64,000 nucleotides of DNA from Amoebidium appalachense. Lineage: Eukaryota > Ichthyosporea. Below, one piece after another: positions 10,616 through 42,127 of the stretch; the first letter of the stretch is position 1; the number at the start of each line of letters is the position of its first letter. Made by a program: the position numbers and the translations under genes. The notes under the pieces are model-generated. The model was not told the DNA's origin. It worked only from the letters and a program-made list of their open reading frames with translations, and made no database searches. The stretch covers positions 10,850,001-10,914,000 of the forward strand of contig CAVNZM010000003.1 in the NCBI GenBank assembly GCA_963693365.1, read 5' to 3'.

Positions 10616-11287
10616 GTGAAATGTTTGATAGAATTATCTATATCCCCCCCCCCCCCCCCCCCCCCCCGGGGCCCCCTTCTTCTCTTCCCATTCTTTTAAA
10701 TGATACCCCTTCCCCCCCTCCACCCCCTCCCCCTCCCCTTTCTGCTCCCCATGCCCTTCCTCCCGGGGACCCCCCTCTCTTTCTTCACGGTCGTTTGTCA
10801 GGTATCACCCAAGAGTAGCACTTCGAGGGATTTTACCTGCTTCGGCCTCAGCTTTCACATCATGTATGTAATGAATGTGTTGTACATAGTCGCCACACAT
10901 GACGGGAACAATTTGCAATGTGTATTCTACACTGCGCATTTCTGGTAATGTGCTGGGTTGGTGCAGAGCTTCAATATTATATAGTCAACGGTTACACGTT
11001 GGAGAAATTCAGTGAATTCAGTGACACCCCGACTTGGCCAAAAGTGTACGTATTGGAGCGTGTGCTATATCCGTTATAAAGTTGAAATAGATTGGGCATT
11101 GACGCGTAAGACAATTACGGTGCTGTAATATACCTTTCCAGAAGATATTGTGTCCCTTTTGTAAGGAACCCTTCGATTGATACTATGATTTAGGAAGTGT
11201 TGGGTTTGTGTTGCTGTTAGGGCACCTTTTCTCTACGCGTGTTTGTGGCTCTGGGCAGTCCCATGTATTTTTTATGGAATGGGATCA

Positions 11288-11293
11288 AATAAA
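11288..11293 (+). terminator. polyadenylation signal of the glycosyltransferase gene
   Basis: AATAAA lies about 670 bp after the stop codon, followed within 60 bp by T-rich sequence. It is the first good signal downstream. Confidence 0.5.
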
Positions 11294-11523
11294 CTCTCAA
11301 AGTCATACCCGAGAGCATTGATTTATCTGGCTGACAAATTTTCATTGTCACTCTTTCTCTTTTTTCTTTCTTTCTTTTCTATCGTGTACCCGTGATACTT
11401 GTGATCGTAACATCTCGTACATGTTATGTTTTCTAGCATGCTGTTTTATGTATGGCGGTAACACAGCTCTGTCAAAAAATTCCTTATTCTGCTCCTTATA
11501 AGCCTATCACAACCCCGAAACGA

Positions 11524-11557
11524 ACCCCCCCCCCCCCCCCCCCCCCCTCCCCCCCCC

Positions 11558-11607
<50 letters not shown>

Positions 11608-11858
11608 TCCTCCCCCTCCCTGCCCCCCTCCCTCCCCCCCCTCCCCCTCCCCCCGCCTCCCCTGTGCAACACTGTTTGTTTTTTCTTTCCGTTGCCCACC
11701 TGAATATGTACACATCAATACCTTTAGTGTTTTGGAGGATTAGCCTCTATGTTGAAAGTTCAATGGCATAGGGTGCAATTAAAGGAGCTCATTTGTGCGT
11801 GCGTGCGTGCCCATGCGTGACCGTGTGTTTTGCGCCCTCGTGTATGTGTATGTGCCAC

Positions 11859-11891
<33 letters not shown>

Positions 11892-11903
11892 ATGTTGCGT
11901 GTG

Positions 11904-11938
<35 letters not shown>

Positions 11939-12156
11939 ACTTGTGGTGTGTTACGGGGTGTGTGTACGTGTGTAAAACATGTACATGATAAAAACTCCAC
12001 CAACCCCCTCTCCCCCCCCCCACCCCCGCCCCCCCCCCCCCCCCCCCCCCCCCCCCTGCACGTGAGCGCGCACGCGTGCGTGGGTGGGTGGGTGGGTGTG
12101 TGCGTGCGTGCGTGCGTTCGTGCGTGCATGCATGCGCGCGTGCGTGGGTGTGTGCG

Positions 12157-12189
<33 letters not shown>

Positions 12190-12210
12190 TCGTGCGCGTT
12201 GAGTGCAATG
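11524..12210. repeat. poly-C block, (GT)n, (GTGC)n and poly-C cluster
   Basis: About 140 bp of almost pure C is followed after a gap by (TG)n, TGCG tetranucleotide arrays, a second poly-C block at about 12016-12056 and more GTGC/GTGG arrays. All long frames here are Pro, Gly, Thr-His or Cys-Val repeats. Confidence 0.95.
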
Positions 12211-12249
12211 TCGATGCGTTATGCCCGCCCGTGGTTCGTGCTTGGGCAC

Positions 12250-14440
12250 GTGTGTGACTACGATTTTTCTTAAAACTACAGTACGATGTGTGCAATGTGA
12301 GGCGCGAAATGAACACGATCAAATCCACACAAGACAGAAACTCTAGATAAGCATCATGTCGCAGACGCCAGGTTAGGCGAAGAAAGAATGGAAGCAGGTA
12401 GATGTGTTGAGTTGATCTTTTGGTAAAACATTCAACGTAAAAACCGGACAATTTGCTCCCTATTTGTGTTATAGAACCTCTTTTTCTCGTTAACTATTTT
12501 CCACTACACACCACCATATCCTCGATGCTCAAAAACTCTACACAAATGTGACATTCCTCCCAGAGTTGCTCAGAATCGCTTCATAGAACACAGGTAAACA
12601 ATACCGTGATATTTGCTGCGCCGATATCAACGCCTATAACACATGTGCAGGGCATATTGATATTGTTGCGTCTGTAGCAACGCCGAGGGCTAACCGTAGT
12701 ATTGACGGGTGCAATTGTTGCACCTATTACTTTTGGAGGCCTAGACGTTGATCCCGACGGTGACAACTACACACACTGTGAAACTGGTTGTGCTATCGGC
12801 TCCGACGATAGCTGTGCTCCCCCCCCCCCCCCCCCCCCCCTCCCCTCCCCCCCAAAACCACCTTCCCACCCACCCCGCCTCCTTTCCCAGCAAGCAGGCA
12901 CCTGTGATTTTTGAATACACGTGATATCACACTTTATTTACGTGCTACTGCACGTTCAATCATAACACGTTCATTCATTTGAGGTGGTAACCGTGTTACC
13001 TGGTTGCACCCATACAGTATCACATTTTGTTGCATGCTAGGGGTTGGGCGCTACTTTCCATTTTCTGGTAGGTGGGCTACGTGTCAATATAGGCATTTAT
13101 CTATAGGCCGAAATTCGTTGTATGTATGCATACAAGGCTTGCGGGGCAGCTGTGACCTCCGTTTGTAATCTGGTCTGCACCAAACAAGAATACTACGTGT
13201 AGAAGCTACAAAGTCCAGAGTGATCAGAAAGAGACAAGCCTAGCATCTCCAGGGGAGTCGGTTCTCAAAAATCCTAACTAGTTCGTGCACTTAGTCTTGT
13301 TAGCAATCGGCAACGAGTTGCCCCTCCTGCTCACCGTTAAACACTTTTGCAGTGCAAAAGATTCCTCGCCTCCTGCCGACTCGGTGGGGAAGACTTTTGA
13401 CAGCTTTATCAAGCGCTTGGCAGTGCGACTTGAGCGCACGCGCCGCGCTGTGCTGCAGGTGTACGATGGGTGGGGAAAAAGTGAGCTTTGGCCCTTGAAC
13501 AGCGAACACGTTAAAGGACAGGGATAGAAGGACGAGAGGTGGCTATAGTTAGTTGGCAAACTGTTCAGTAACCACGTGTAGCCCTAGCACGTAGCTCTTT
13601 GAAAGGCTGATGCACACCAGTTAGAGAGCGTGGTGATGTCAGCCCAAACTAATTACGTTTGCATCTTTTTCTTCCTGTGAAGGTGCACGTTTGCCTTTTG
13701 CAGGAGCACCAACCAATAACAAAAGGCTACGTAGAAGTCTACTGCGTAAAAGTAGCGTCGAACCAGCAAGTAATGATTACTATGAGTTAAACAAAAGCAA
13801 ATATTATTCACGTCAATGCAATAACAACAGTAGCTGGCTACAACATCTGCCAAAGCTATCGCCACGCAAACAACGACAAACAAAATGAAAGGCCCTCTTA
13901 CCTTGAGCTGCACCGTCACGGTGGCACTCCACCAGCTTCTCAAGTTCTGCTACCGGTCATTCTTAAGGCTAACCGTGGTTAAATGGCACAGCGCTACGTG
14001 TACTCAACAGCGCTACGTGTACTCAACAACTGCCGCGGAAGGGTACTTGTCGGTTAAACGACAAAAACTTGCACCACATCTTCAGTGCTAGACAAAAATG
14101 ACTGTCAGTCTCCACCAACTGAGGCAAGATTTTTTGTCGACATCAGGCGGTCGACATGACTCTTGGGATAAACATGGAATGTACAGGAATGCATAGAGCT
14201 CTTGGCGATTGGCTAGAAAAAAAGATCGGTGCAAAGCAATAAATGAGAAGTTTTAGTGTACGCATATGGACCACAATTTTGGTTTTATTTTATACATTTA
14301 TTACATATAAAACAAAATATATTATAATTAATGCTATATGTGCTACTTAACAAGTCTTAGTATATTCGTTTATGATGGAAACAGGGCCTGTAACAGTCCC
14401 ATGAATTGGAATTTACTTCGTTCCATTTTGTGTCCGATAA
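12250..14440. other. unassigned unique sequence
   Basis: No gene could be supported. A plus-strand frame ending at 13527 (FDSFIKRLAVRLERTRRA) looks protein-like and might be an exon, but no partner exons were found. A 20-bp unit containing GCTACGTGTACTC is duplicated in tandem at about 13992-14031, and an AT-rich stretch lies at 14270-14345. Confidence 0.4.
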
Positions 14441-14589
14441 TTGGCTAATGGGGGTTCCAGCGGTTTTTTCGACTTCGTAAATTTTGTAAGTTGGCGGCGG
14501 TTATGCCCACGTAGGTTTGCAGTGAATGGCCGTGGGGCAGGAGAGCGAATTAATTATTGGAGGGGGGCCCGGCCCGCGGGAGGCCACGG

Positions 14590-14663
14590 ACAGGGGAGGG
14601 GGGGGGGGGGGGGGGGGGGGGTGTCTCGGAATTGAGGGGGGGAGGGGTGTGTGGCCGGGCGGG

Positions 14664-14704
<41 letters not shown>

Positions 14705-15318
14705 GGTCACGGTGGCATATATATGTATATAGGCGTAGTCTGTATCATGCCAGGGGTACAGCAGACGGAGCCATGGACACGACAAGTACACTATCAGTGA
14801 CATATACACTGCTACCGACACTGCCAGTAACAGTACTGATGCATGTGGCGGTGAAACGGGTGGGGTCAAACGCACCCCGTATTTATTGATATCGGCGTTG
14901 ATATCGGCGGAACCAATTTCACGGGATTGTTTACCTGTGGAAGTTCATGCAAACAGTTATCCCCCTCCTCCCCCCTCTCTCCACACACATGGACACTACA
15001 CCGACACACACACAGACACACAGAAAAACCCCTTGGACTTGTAACGCATCCCCCCCCCCCCCCCCTCCCCCCCCCCCCCCGCTCCTCCCCCTTCTCCGGA
15101 TCCCCCCCCCCCCCCCCCCTCCCCGCCCCCTCCTTCCACCACCTTAATGCCACTTACTTGCGTATCTTTCGTTCCCACCTTCCTGCCTCTCCTGCTTACC
15201 ATTGTGTGCATCCCCATCCCCTTAACCACAGCCCCCATTCCTCCTCCTTCTTCCACACCCCCACAGAATAACCCTCAACCTTAAAGTTTCCCCACATTAC
15301 ACTCCCTCCCCCCCTCCC

Positions 15319-15363
<45 letters not shown>

Positions 15364-15399
15364 CACGGTGTGTGTGTGTGTGTGCCACGGTGTATGTGT

Positions 15400-15439
<40 letters not shown>

Positions 15440-15480
15440 GCGTGTGCGTGTGTACATGTGTGTGTGTGCCTGTGTTTGAA
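14590..15480. repeat. simple-repeat block: poly-G, poly-C and (GT)n
   Basis: Poly-G runs at 14590-14621 and about 14668-14703, poly-C runs between 15050 and 15120, then (GT)n interrupted by two GCCACGGTG units at 15320-15470. The short unique spacer 14704-14950 holds no recognisable gene. Confidence 0.9.
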
Positions 15481-15554
15481 CATGTGTGTAACGTTGGCAA
15501 GATGTTTGTGTGTGTGTGTGCCGTGTGTGTGTGCGCGGGAGCGAAAACAGGGAC

Positions 15555-17113
15555 ATGTCCTTGATATGCCAGTGCGAGAGCGGTAGCAAGGATGAGAGCA
15601 TGATACAGCTTGCAAGTCCGAGTCGGTCGCCGACAGATGGGCTAACGAACGTTGAACAAGTTGATGAGATCGACACTGGCGCAAGCATAGCAGATAAGAT
15701 AAAGGGGGCAGGAAAGAGGATAAGAGAGTCTGAAAGGTTTGCGCAAGAATACCGTTATAAACAGTAGGAGGGGTAAAAATGTAGGTGGAAGTAGTTCTGA
15801 CTCTCAATCCGCGGTATTAAAGGAACAAACTAAGGGGATTGTGTGTAGGTGCACCCACCCGGGCTGTGAATACACGACAAACGCCACCACCAACATGCAT
15901 AGACATGGCCAAGCACACGAGTGAAAAGGTGTTTAGGTGCCATTACGAGGGCTGCGGTAAGAGCTACAACCGGGTCCCCTTAAAGTTTATATACGCACAC
16001 ACACTGGCGAGAGACTCTATGTTTGCAAACATGCATATGATGGGTGCACCAAGAGCTACACAGACTTGACTAGTTTCAAGAGACTTCAAGAGACTCACAT
16101 GGGGCGAAACGGTAGGAATTATGCCTGCAGTTTTGTAGGTTGCGGTAAGGCATTTACACAAATAGTGGTTTTACAAAAACACATGCGCATACACACAGGG
16201 GAGAAAAACTATGCTTGCACACTGTAAATTTGGTTGTGTATCATAGCGGCAGCGCAGATTGCATTCAGGTATGGGATCTGATCGATCTTGAGATGGGATC
16301 TTATCCTCGGCACTCATCATTTCGAGGTCCAGGCATGTTGTCAACTGATTGGATCTGGCTGATACTGCCGCCTTTTATAGGGGACAGTTCGCCGTGCGAT
16401 TGTGGGACAACGCCCGCTGCTTCCCGACCAACCATTTTGATTGGTCAGTAAGCGCGAATAACTACAGAGCGCGACTCCCGTAGTCTGCCCTACACAACCA
16501 TGTTTACATCTCCCCTCACGTTGGGGAGTCGCGCGTTACACCCCACCGGCAAGGTCGTAGCAGCCCGCGAACGGCTCCATCCAAGGTTGTACAGGCGTGG
16601 CCATCCGACCAACAACCCCCTTGGGTCCTGCCGCGGTCGCCAATGTAAATTTGGTTGTGTATCATAGCGGCAGCGCAGATTGCATGTACAGTATGGGATC
16701 CGATCGATCTTGAGATGGGATGTTATCCTCGGCACTCATCGTTTCGAGTCCAGGCATGTTCCCAACTGATTGGATCTGGCTGATACTGCCGCCTTTTATA
16801 GGGGACAGTTCGCCGTGCGATTGTGGGACAACGCCGCTGCTTCCCGACCAACTATTTTGATTGGTCAGTAAGCGCGACTAACTACAGAGCGCGACTCCCG
16901 TAGTCTGTCCTACAATATACACAACCATGTATTACAACACACCCAGGTTGTGGGAAGTGCTTTTAAATTTCGAAATTTCTCGAAAGGATGCGCTGAGGGA
17001 ACACATGAGAATTCATTCGAATGAAAGGCCCGTACTCATGTCCCCGATGCCACCACGCGTATAAGTCAGCGGACCACAGATACAAACACATGAAAAGAGG
17101 GTTGGTAGACTGA
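15555..17113 (+). pseudogene. C2H2 zinc-finger protein, decayed and split by an insertion
   Basis: From [10 protein letters not shown] at 15555 the three plus frames together encode a Ser/Lys-rich N-terminus and about six C2H2 fingers: CTHPGCEYTTNA, FRCHYEGCGKSY, a third with YDGCTKSYTDL, YACSFVGCGKAF ending HMRIHTGEK, a fifth begun at 16217 and resumed at 16937 (PGCGK, then LREHMRIHSNERP) and YSCPRCHHAYKS. Frames change near 15750, 15905, 16965 and 17040, and a stop follows finger 1, so it cannot be translated as one protein. A 714-bp element sits inside finger five between the codons for CT and HPGC. Such proteins are usually DNA-binding regulators; targets cannot be inferred. Finger five decayed too, so inactivation may predate or follow the insertion. 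Confidence 0.75.
16223..16936. mobile_element. TRIM-like element (two LTR-like repeats with a 135-bp centre)
   Basis: Two direct repeats (16223-16508 and 16644-16936), over 90% alike by eye, both start TGTAAATTTGGTTGTG and end near CACAACCATGTNTTACA, so each has inverted TG...CA termini. ACAC on both outer sides is a 4-bp target duplication; removing one copy and the element restores the zinc-finger frame. The 135-bp centre has no ORF. Each repeat has ATTGG motifs and CTTTTATAGG (TATA-like). No convincing primer-binding site or polypurine tract was seen; GGGGAGTCGCGCG in the centre instead pairs with GCGCGACTCCC in the repeats. Confidence 0.7.
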
Positions 17114-17851
17114 TAGAGTCGACACGAACAAATGCTTTGGTGTTTTCGGCTAGTTTACTGGTCAATTTGGTGGGTCAGCAATGTTAACTATTGATCATAG
17201 CATGGTACCGCCGTAATAATACGTGTGATACTGTAGCACGTGTACGTTATAGTGCGGCTATGCATGGCATGGCTTATTAATTGTGCATTATTATTAGTAG
17301 TATTTTTATTGTTATTACTAGGTCCGGCTGGTCCGGCCTACCATATTATAAACCGGTTTGCCGGAAGGCACCTAAGACAATCATTAGTATACGTATTCCC
17401 GTAGGCTACACAAAACAATGAAAGGCATAATATACACGTACAACGTCCACACGTGAAGATATACAACACTGCCATCACTACCACTGATCTCGGCGGCGGC
17501 AGAGTGGGGGGTGGGTGGGGGTGGGTGGGGGTGGGGTGGGTTGGGGTGAGGTGGGGGTGGGGGTGGGAGTGGGGAGGGGGCTTCCGTTATTTGTTATTTA
17601 TTTCTAGATTCAAGGTGGGTACACGTCCTTTCGTCGACTTGAAGTTGTCTGACCCGAATGCAACAGAACTTACACCCTTTACGCTAAGTATCCCACACAA
17701 ACAACGTTACACTCTACTGTTACCATGTCTGGGATCATGAAATTTCAAAAACTTTGCACGAGAGCTGGCCCGCAGCATCGTGTTCTACACACTTTTGGCA
17801 TATCGGTTAAATCAGGAAACCAAATTATGAAATACAAGATATTATGTTCCC

Positions 17852-17887
<36 letters not shown>

Positions 17888-17932
17888 CCCAGCATGAAAC
17901 ACGAGATCACGTCTCCCCCCCCTTCCCCCCCC

Positions 17933-17967
<35 letters not shown>

Positions 17968-18366
17968 GGAAGTACAAGAACAAGGAGAGAGAGAAAAGAA
18001 GACCAAAATCAAAGACGGGGAGTCCCGACAGGAACACCCTTTAAGGTTCACGGTTCCGACAGAAATGGCATTTCCAAATACGAAGTGTACTCACAGGTCA
18101 CACCCTAAAACGAGAAACGAACAGAAGTTTACTACTCCCCATCCGAGTCTGGGGGGCCATCGATTATCTCGGGTATACCAAAAAAAGAAAAACGGGGAAA
18201 AAGGAAGTACAAGAACAAGGAGAGAGAGAAAAGAAGACCAAAATCAAAGACGGGGAGTCCCGACAGGAACACCCTTTAAGGTTCACGGTTCCGACAGAAA
18301 TGGCATTTCCAAATACGAAGTGTACTCACAGGTCACACCCTAAAACGAGAAACGAACAGAAGTTTA

Positions 18367-38854
<20,488 letters not shown>

Positions 38855-39407
38855 GCTGCGAATTTTCTACTTCGAGCCTAAAGTTGACGTGTGTGTGTGT
38901 CCGCATGTACGTGTGCGTGTCTCTCTGTGTGAAGTGTGCGTTTCTGCGTGTGCTGGGTATACGCAAGTGTTTCGAGTGAATGCGTGCACGCCTGTTTCTG
39001 GGCAAACTTGGTGTAAGAAGAGATAGAAAAACTTGTGACTTCACAAAATTGAACAGCGAGTCTGTGTGTGTGAGACATGCACGCACCAGGGGGGGTGCGG
39101 CATGCCAGGAGCTACTACTAGAGAGAAGGGGGGGTATGATTGGAGGGGGGGTGTTCAGCTAACCTTATATGGATAAAGCAAAGTTACAAGGATTCAAGCC
39201 ATTGGTTGGGCAAGACCCCTTTTGCCGAATATGGATAACAGATCATACACTGCTGTAGGCGGCGGTCAGGAATTGGCGCGCTCTTTACTGGTCACAACCA
39301 GTCCGGGAAGGCCATGAGCAGCATTGCCGAGCACACTGGAATACGGGAATGTTTGCGGTAACGTAGTCGCACTAGGGGGGCAGGGGGCCAGGCCCCAAGT
39401 GTTTAAA
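38855..39407. promoter_or_regulatory. divergent intergenic region between two genes
   Basis: 553 bp separate the start codons of the minus-strand PELP1/RIX1-like gene and the plus-strand exonuclease fusion. Two short GT-rich patches are present. No clear TATA box was seen; ATTGG occurs at 39133 and 39200. A shared promoter is inferred only from the head-to-head layout. Confidence 0.4.
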
Positions 39408-40798
39408 ATGAAGCCAGGCTGCCCTAAGGGCACAACACAGCGCCCTGGGCATAAAACAGGCGGAGCTAGGGAGGGAGCTGGGCGCAAAAAAAAAGATGCT
39501 GCATTTGTTCAGCCTTTAGCGAACTTTGCAGGTTTTGGGACGGCAAACAAAGCTGTTTTGCAGGAACTAAACGTAAACGTACAACCCGAACAGCCCCCTC
39601 TATCTAAGGCCGCCGACATAAGGGCCCGTGTAGTTGAGGCAGGTAGCGTCCATTCGTTACCAAGAGAAATGGATCGGGCCCCTGCTCCACACCCACCAGA
39701 CATACAGGTGCAACCCGACGAGGAACCTTTGCTAAATGCAGCAGCAGATGCGTACCGGGTAGACGAGGATGAAGGGGAGGAAGAGGGAGAAGATAATACG
39801 GACGGGGATGACGGTGGAGAGGAGTTTTCTGACGCGGCGGGCGAAACAATCAAGTCGCACCTGCACACAGTGAAAGAGAGTCTCAAAGATGAGAAGACGC
39901 CTGTGGGGTGGCATCTTCCACCTCCCATTATAGGCTTTAAATTTGGGGGCGATCCAGCGCCTTTCTACAAACCCAGATGTTTTGCCTGGCTTCCGGAAAG
40001 GTTGTCTCCCGGTTTCATGGTGCCGTGCCCCTTCGATGATCACTACGTGGACCCCCACAACCACCCCAACCCACACCGTACTTCTCGCAATGGGTTCATG
40101 AGCAACCCCGTAGGACGGCGTGTTATCGACTTTGACAGCTGCTACTACATTATCACGGCCCGGTACTTTTGTGACACATGCAAAAAAAACTTTGCCGGCA
40201 CAAACCCCCAGACAATTAAACGCCTTCCACTCTTCATGCGTGATCAGTTTCCGGCCTACCTTAGCCACCGCAGTGGGCTCGACCTAAAGGTGGTAACATT
40301 GTTGCGTGCACTGGCAGACAAAGGTGTGGGCCCAAACGCCTTTGCCACCCTCCTCTCGGAGCTCCACAAGCAGCGATACGACGAGCAGCGGCTCCTGTAT
40401 TACTCGAGGGCGCTGCAGTGGACCAAGTATGAACTCAAAAAGCGTAACGATTTCCGCCCCCACGACCAGCGCCTGACAGAACTTCCCCCAGAGGAGCAGG
40501 CGGCTAAGTTCTCGGCGTTTGGTGACAAAAATGGTTACGCTGGACATGTGCCTTCAGGCAAGTGTGCACTGCATTTTGGGTGTGTAAATGGTCCCCATTG
40601 TTTTGTATGCACGTGCTTGGGCATTTTTTGGGTTGGCTTGGTAGGGTTTTGTTTTATTATTTTTTATTTTTTTTTTAGGGGGGGGGGGGGACTTGGAAAT
40701 GGGTTTTGGAAGTGTGGTCAATAAGTTTCTATTATGGTGGTGGTGGATGTGTGGTGGTGGATGTGCGCCTGTGAGTGTGCGTGTACTTGTGGGTCCGT

Positions 40799-40844
<46 letters not shown>

Positions 40845-40921
40845 GGGGGAGGGGGGACATGGTGATGGATTAGGTGGTGGTGGTGGCAATCAGTCATGGT
40901 GGTGGTGGTGGTGGTGGTGGT

Positions 40922-40952
<31 letters not shown>

Positions 40953-41102
40953 GGGCAGAGGGATCATCAGAGGGGTGAAAGCATAACGGTCCATGTACCA
41001 GTGAGTGTGCTTGGGAAATCGTGGAGAACTGTTATGCCTGAGAATGAGATGGTGGGTGTGCGCATGTGTGTCTGTGTGTGTTGGGGGAAAGGAGGTGGAG
41101 AG

Positions 41103-41150
<48 letters not shown>

Positions 41151-41327
41151 TGGTGGTAGACTGGATCTTGGTGGCGGTACTTAATGGTTATTATAGTAGT
41201 GGCAGGAGGGTGTGGGGGGAAGGGCAAACGGACGTGCAGGGGACAAACTGCAGATGGGGCACAAAGGGGAAAGAAGGTGAAAGTTGGTGCAATGACTTGG
41301 AGGGTTTGCGCGCGCCGGGAGGCGGGG

Positions 41328-41365
<38 letters not shown>

Positions 41366-42060
41366 AACGGCCGGAGATGGGTGTGTAGCGTTTTTGAGAT
41401 GGGAAAAGCCATACAGACTTACGAAAATACAGAGAGGTGAGATGAACACGAGGGACTAGAGGGAATGGGGGGGATGGTCCTGATGGGAGGGTGGTGGAGT
41501 TCTAACAGTACTTGGGGTTCAGGCAAATACCTGAGTGCCGTGTATACTGAGTTCAGCGACCGCACGGCAAAGTACCAGAGCCTGGACACGCAGCTCAAGC
41601 CCGTAAACAACGTGCTCAAGGCCGACCACACCTTCCAAATTGGGAAGCTCACCGGCATCAATGGGGAGCCTCTGTACCGAGGCCTATGGACTTGTGTAAA
41701 CGAGCTTGGCGGTGTGTGGTCCCTCCTCTTCTCCCCCCTCCCCCCACTCTCCCCCAGGCCCCCTTCCCCCCCTCCCCCCCCCCCCCACACACGCCCACCC
41801 CCCCCCCCCACACACACACACACACACACGCCCCCCCTCCCCCCCCCTCCCCCCCCCTCCCCCCTCTAGGGCCTTTAAATCTCTTAGGCTCCACATTTAA
41901 TGAGGTGGCACACTGTGAGTAGAGGTTTGTAGTATGTGGGTTTTGGGGACAATTCTTGCCCTGTCGAGCAAAAACTAGGAAGCTCCAGATATGTGTGTAT
42001 GTGTTTTTGCTGGGTAGAGATTGGGGTGGGCTGGGGTGGAGCTTTCTTTTGGCGGGGAAT

Positions 42061-42127
<67 letters not shown>

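Noticed and set aside
11446-11718. Long Gly- or Pro-only open frames here and at many sites (19-44 kb)
   Set aside because: They are translations of poly-G/poly-C and (GA)n tracts, open in several frames and on both strands, with no non-repeat domain.
16509-16535. tRNA primer-binding site TGGGGAGTCGCG in the TRIM-like element
   Set aside because: It lies 13 bp from the LTR end and is better explained as the inverse of a GCGCGACTCCC motif inside the LTRs.
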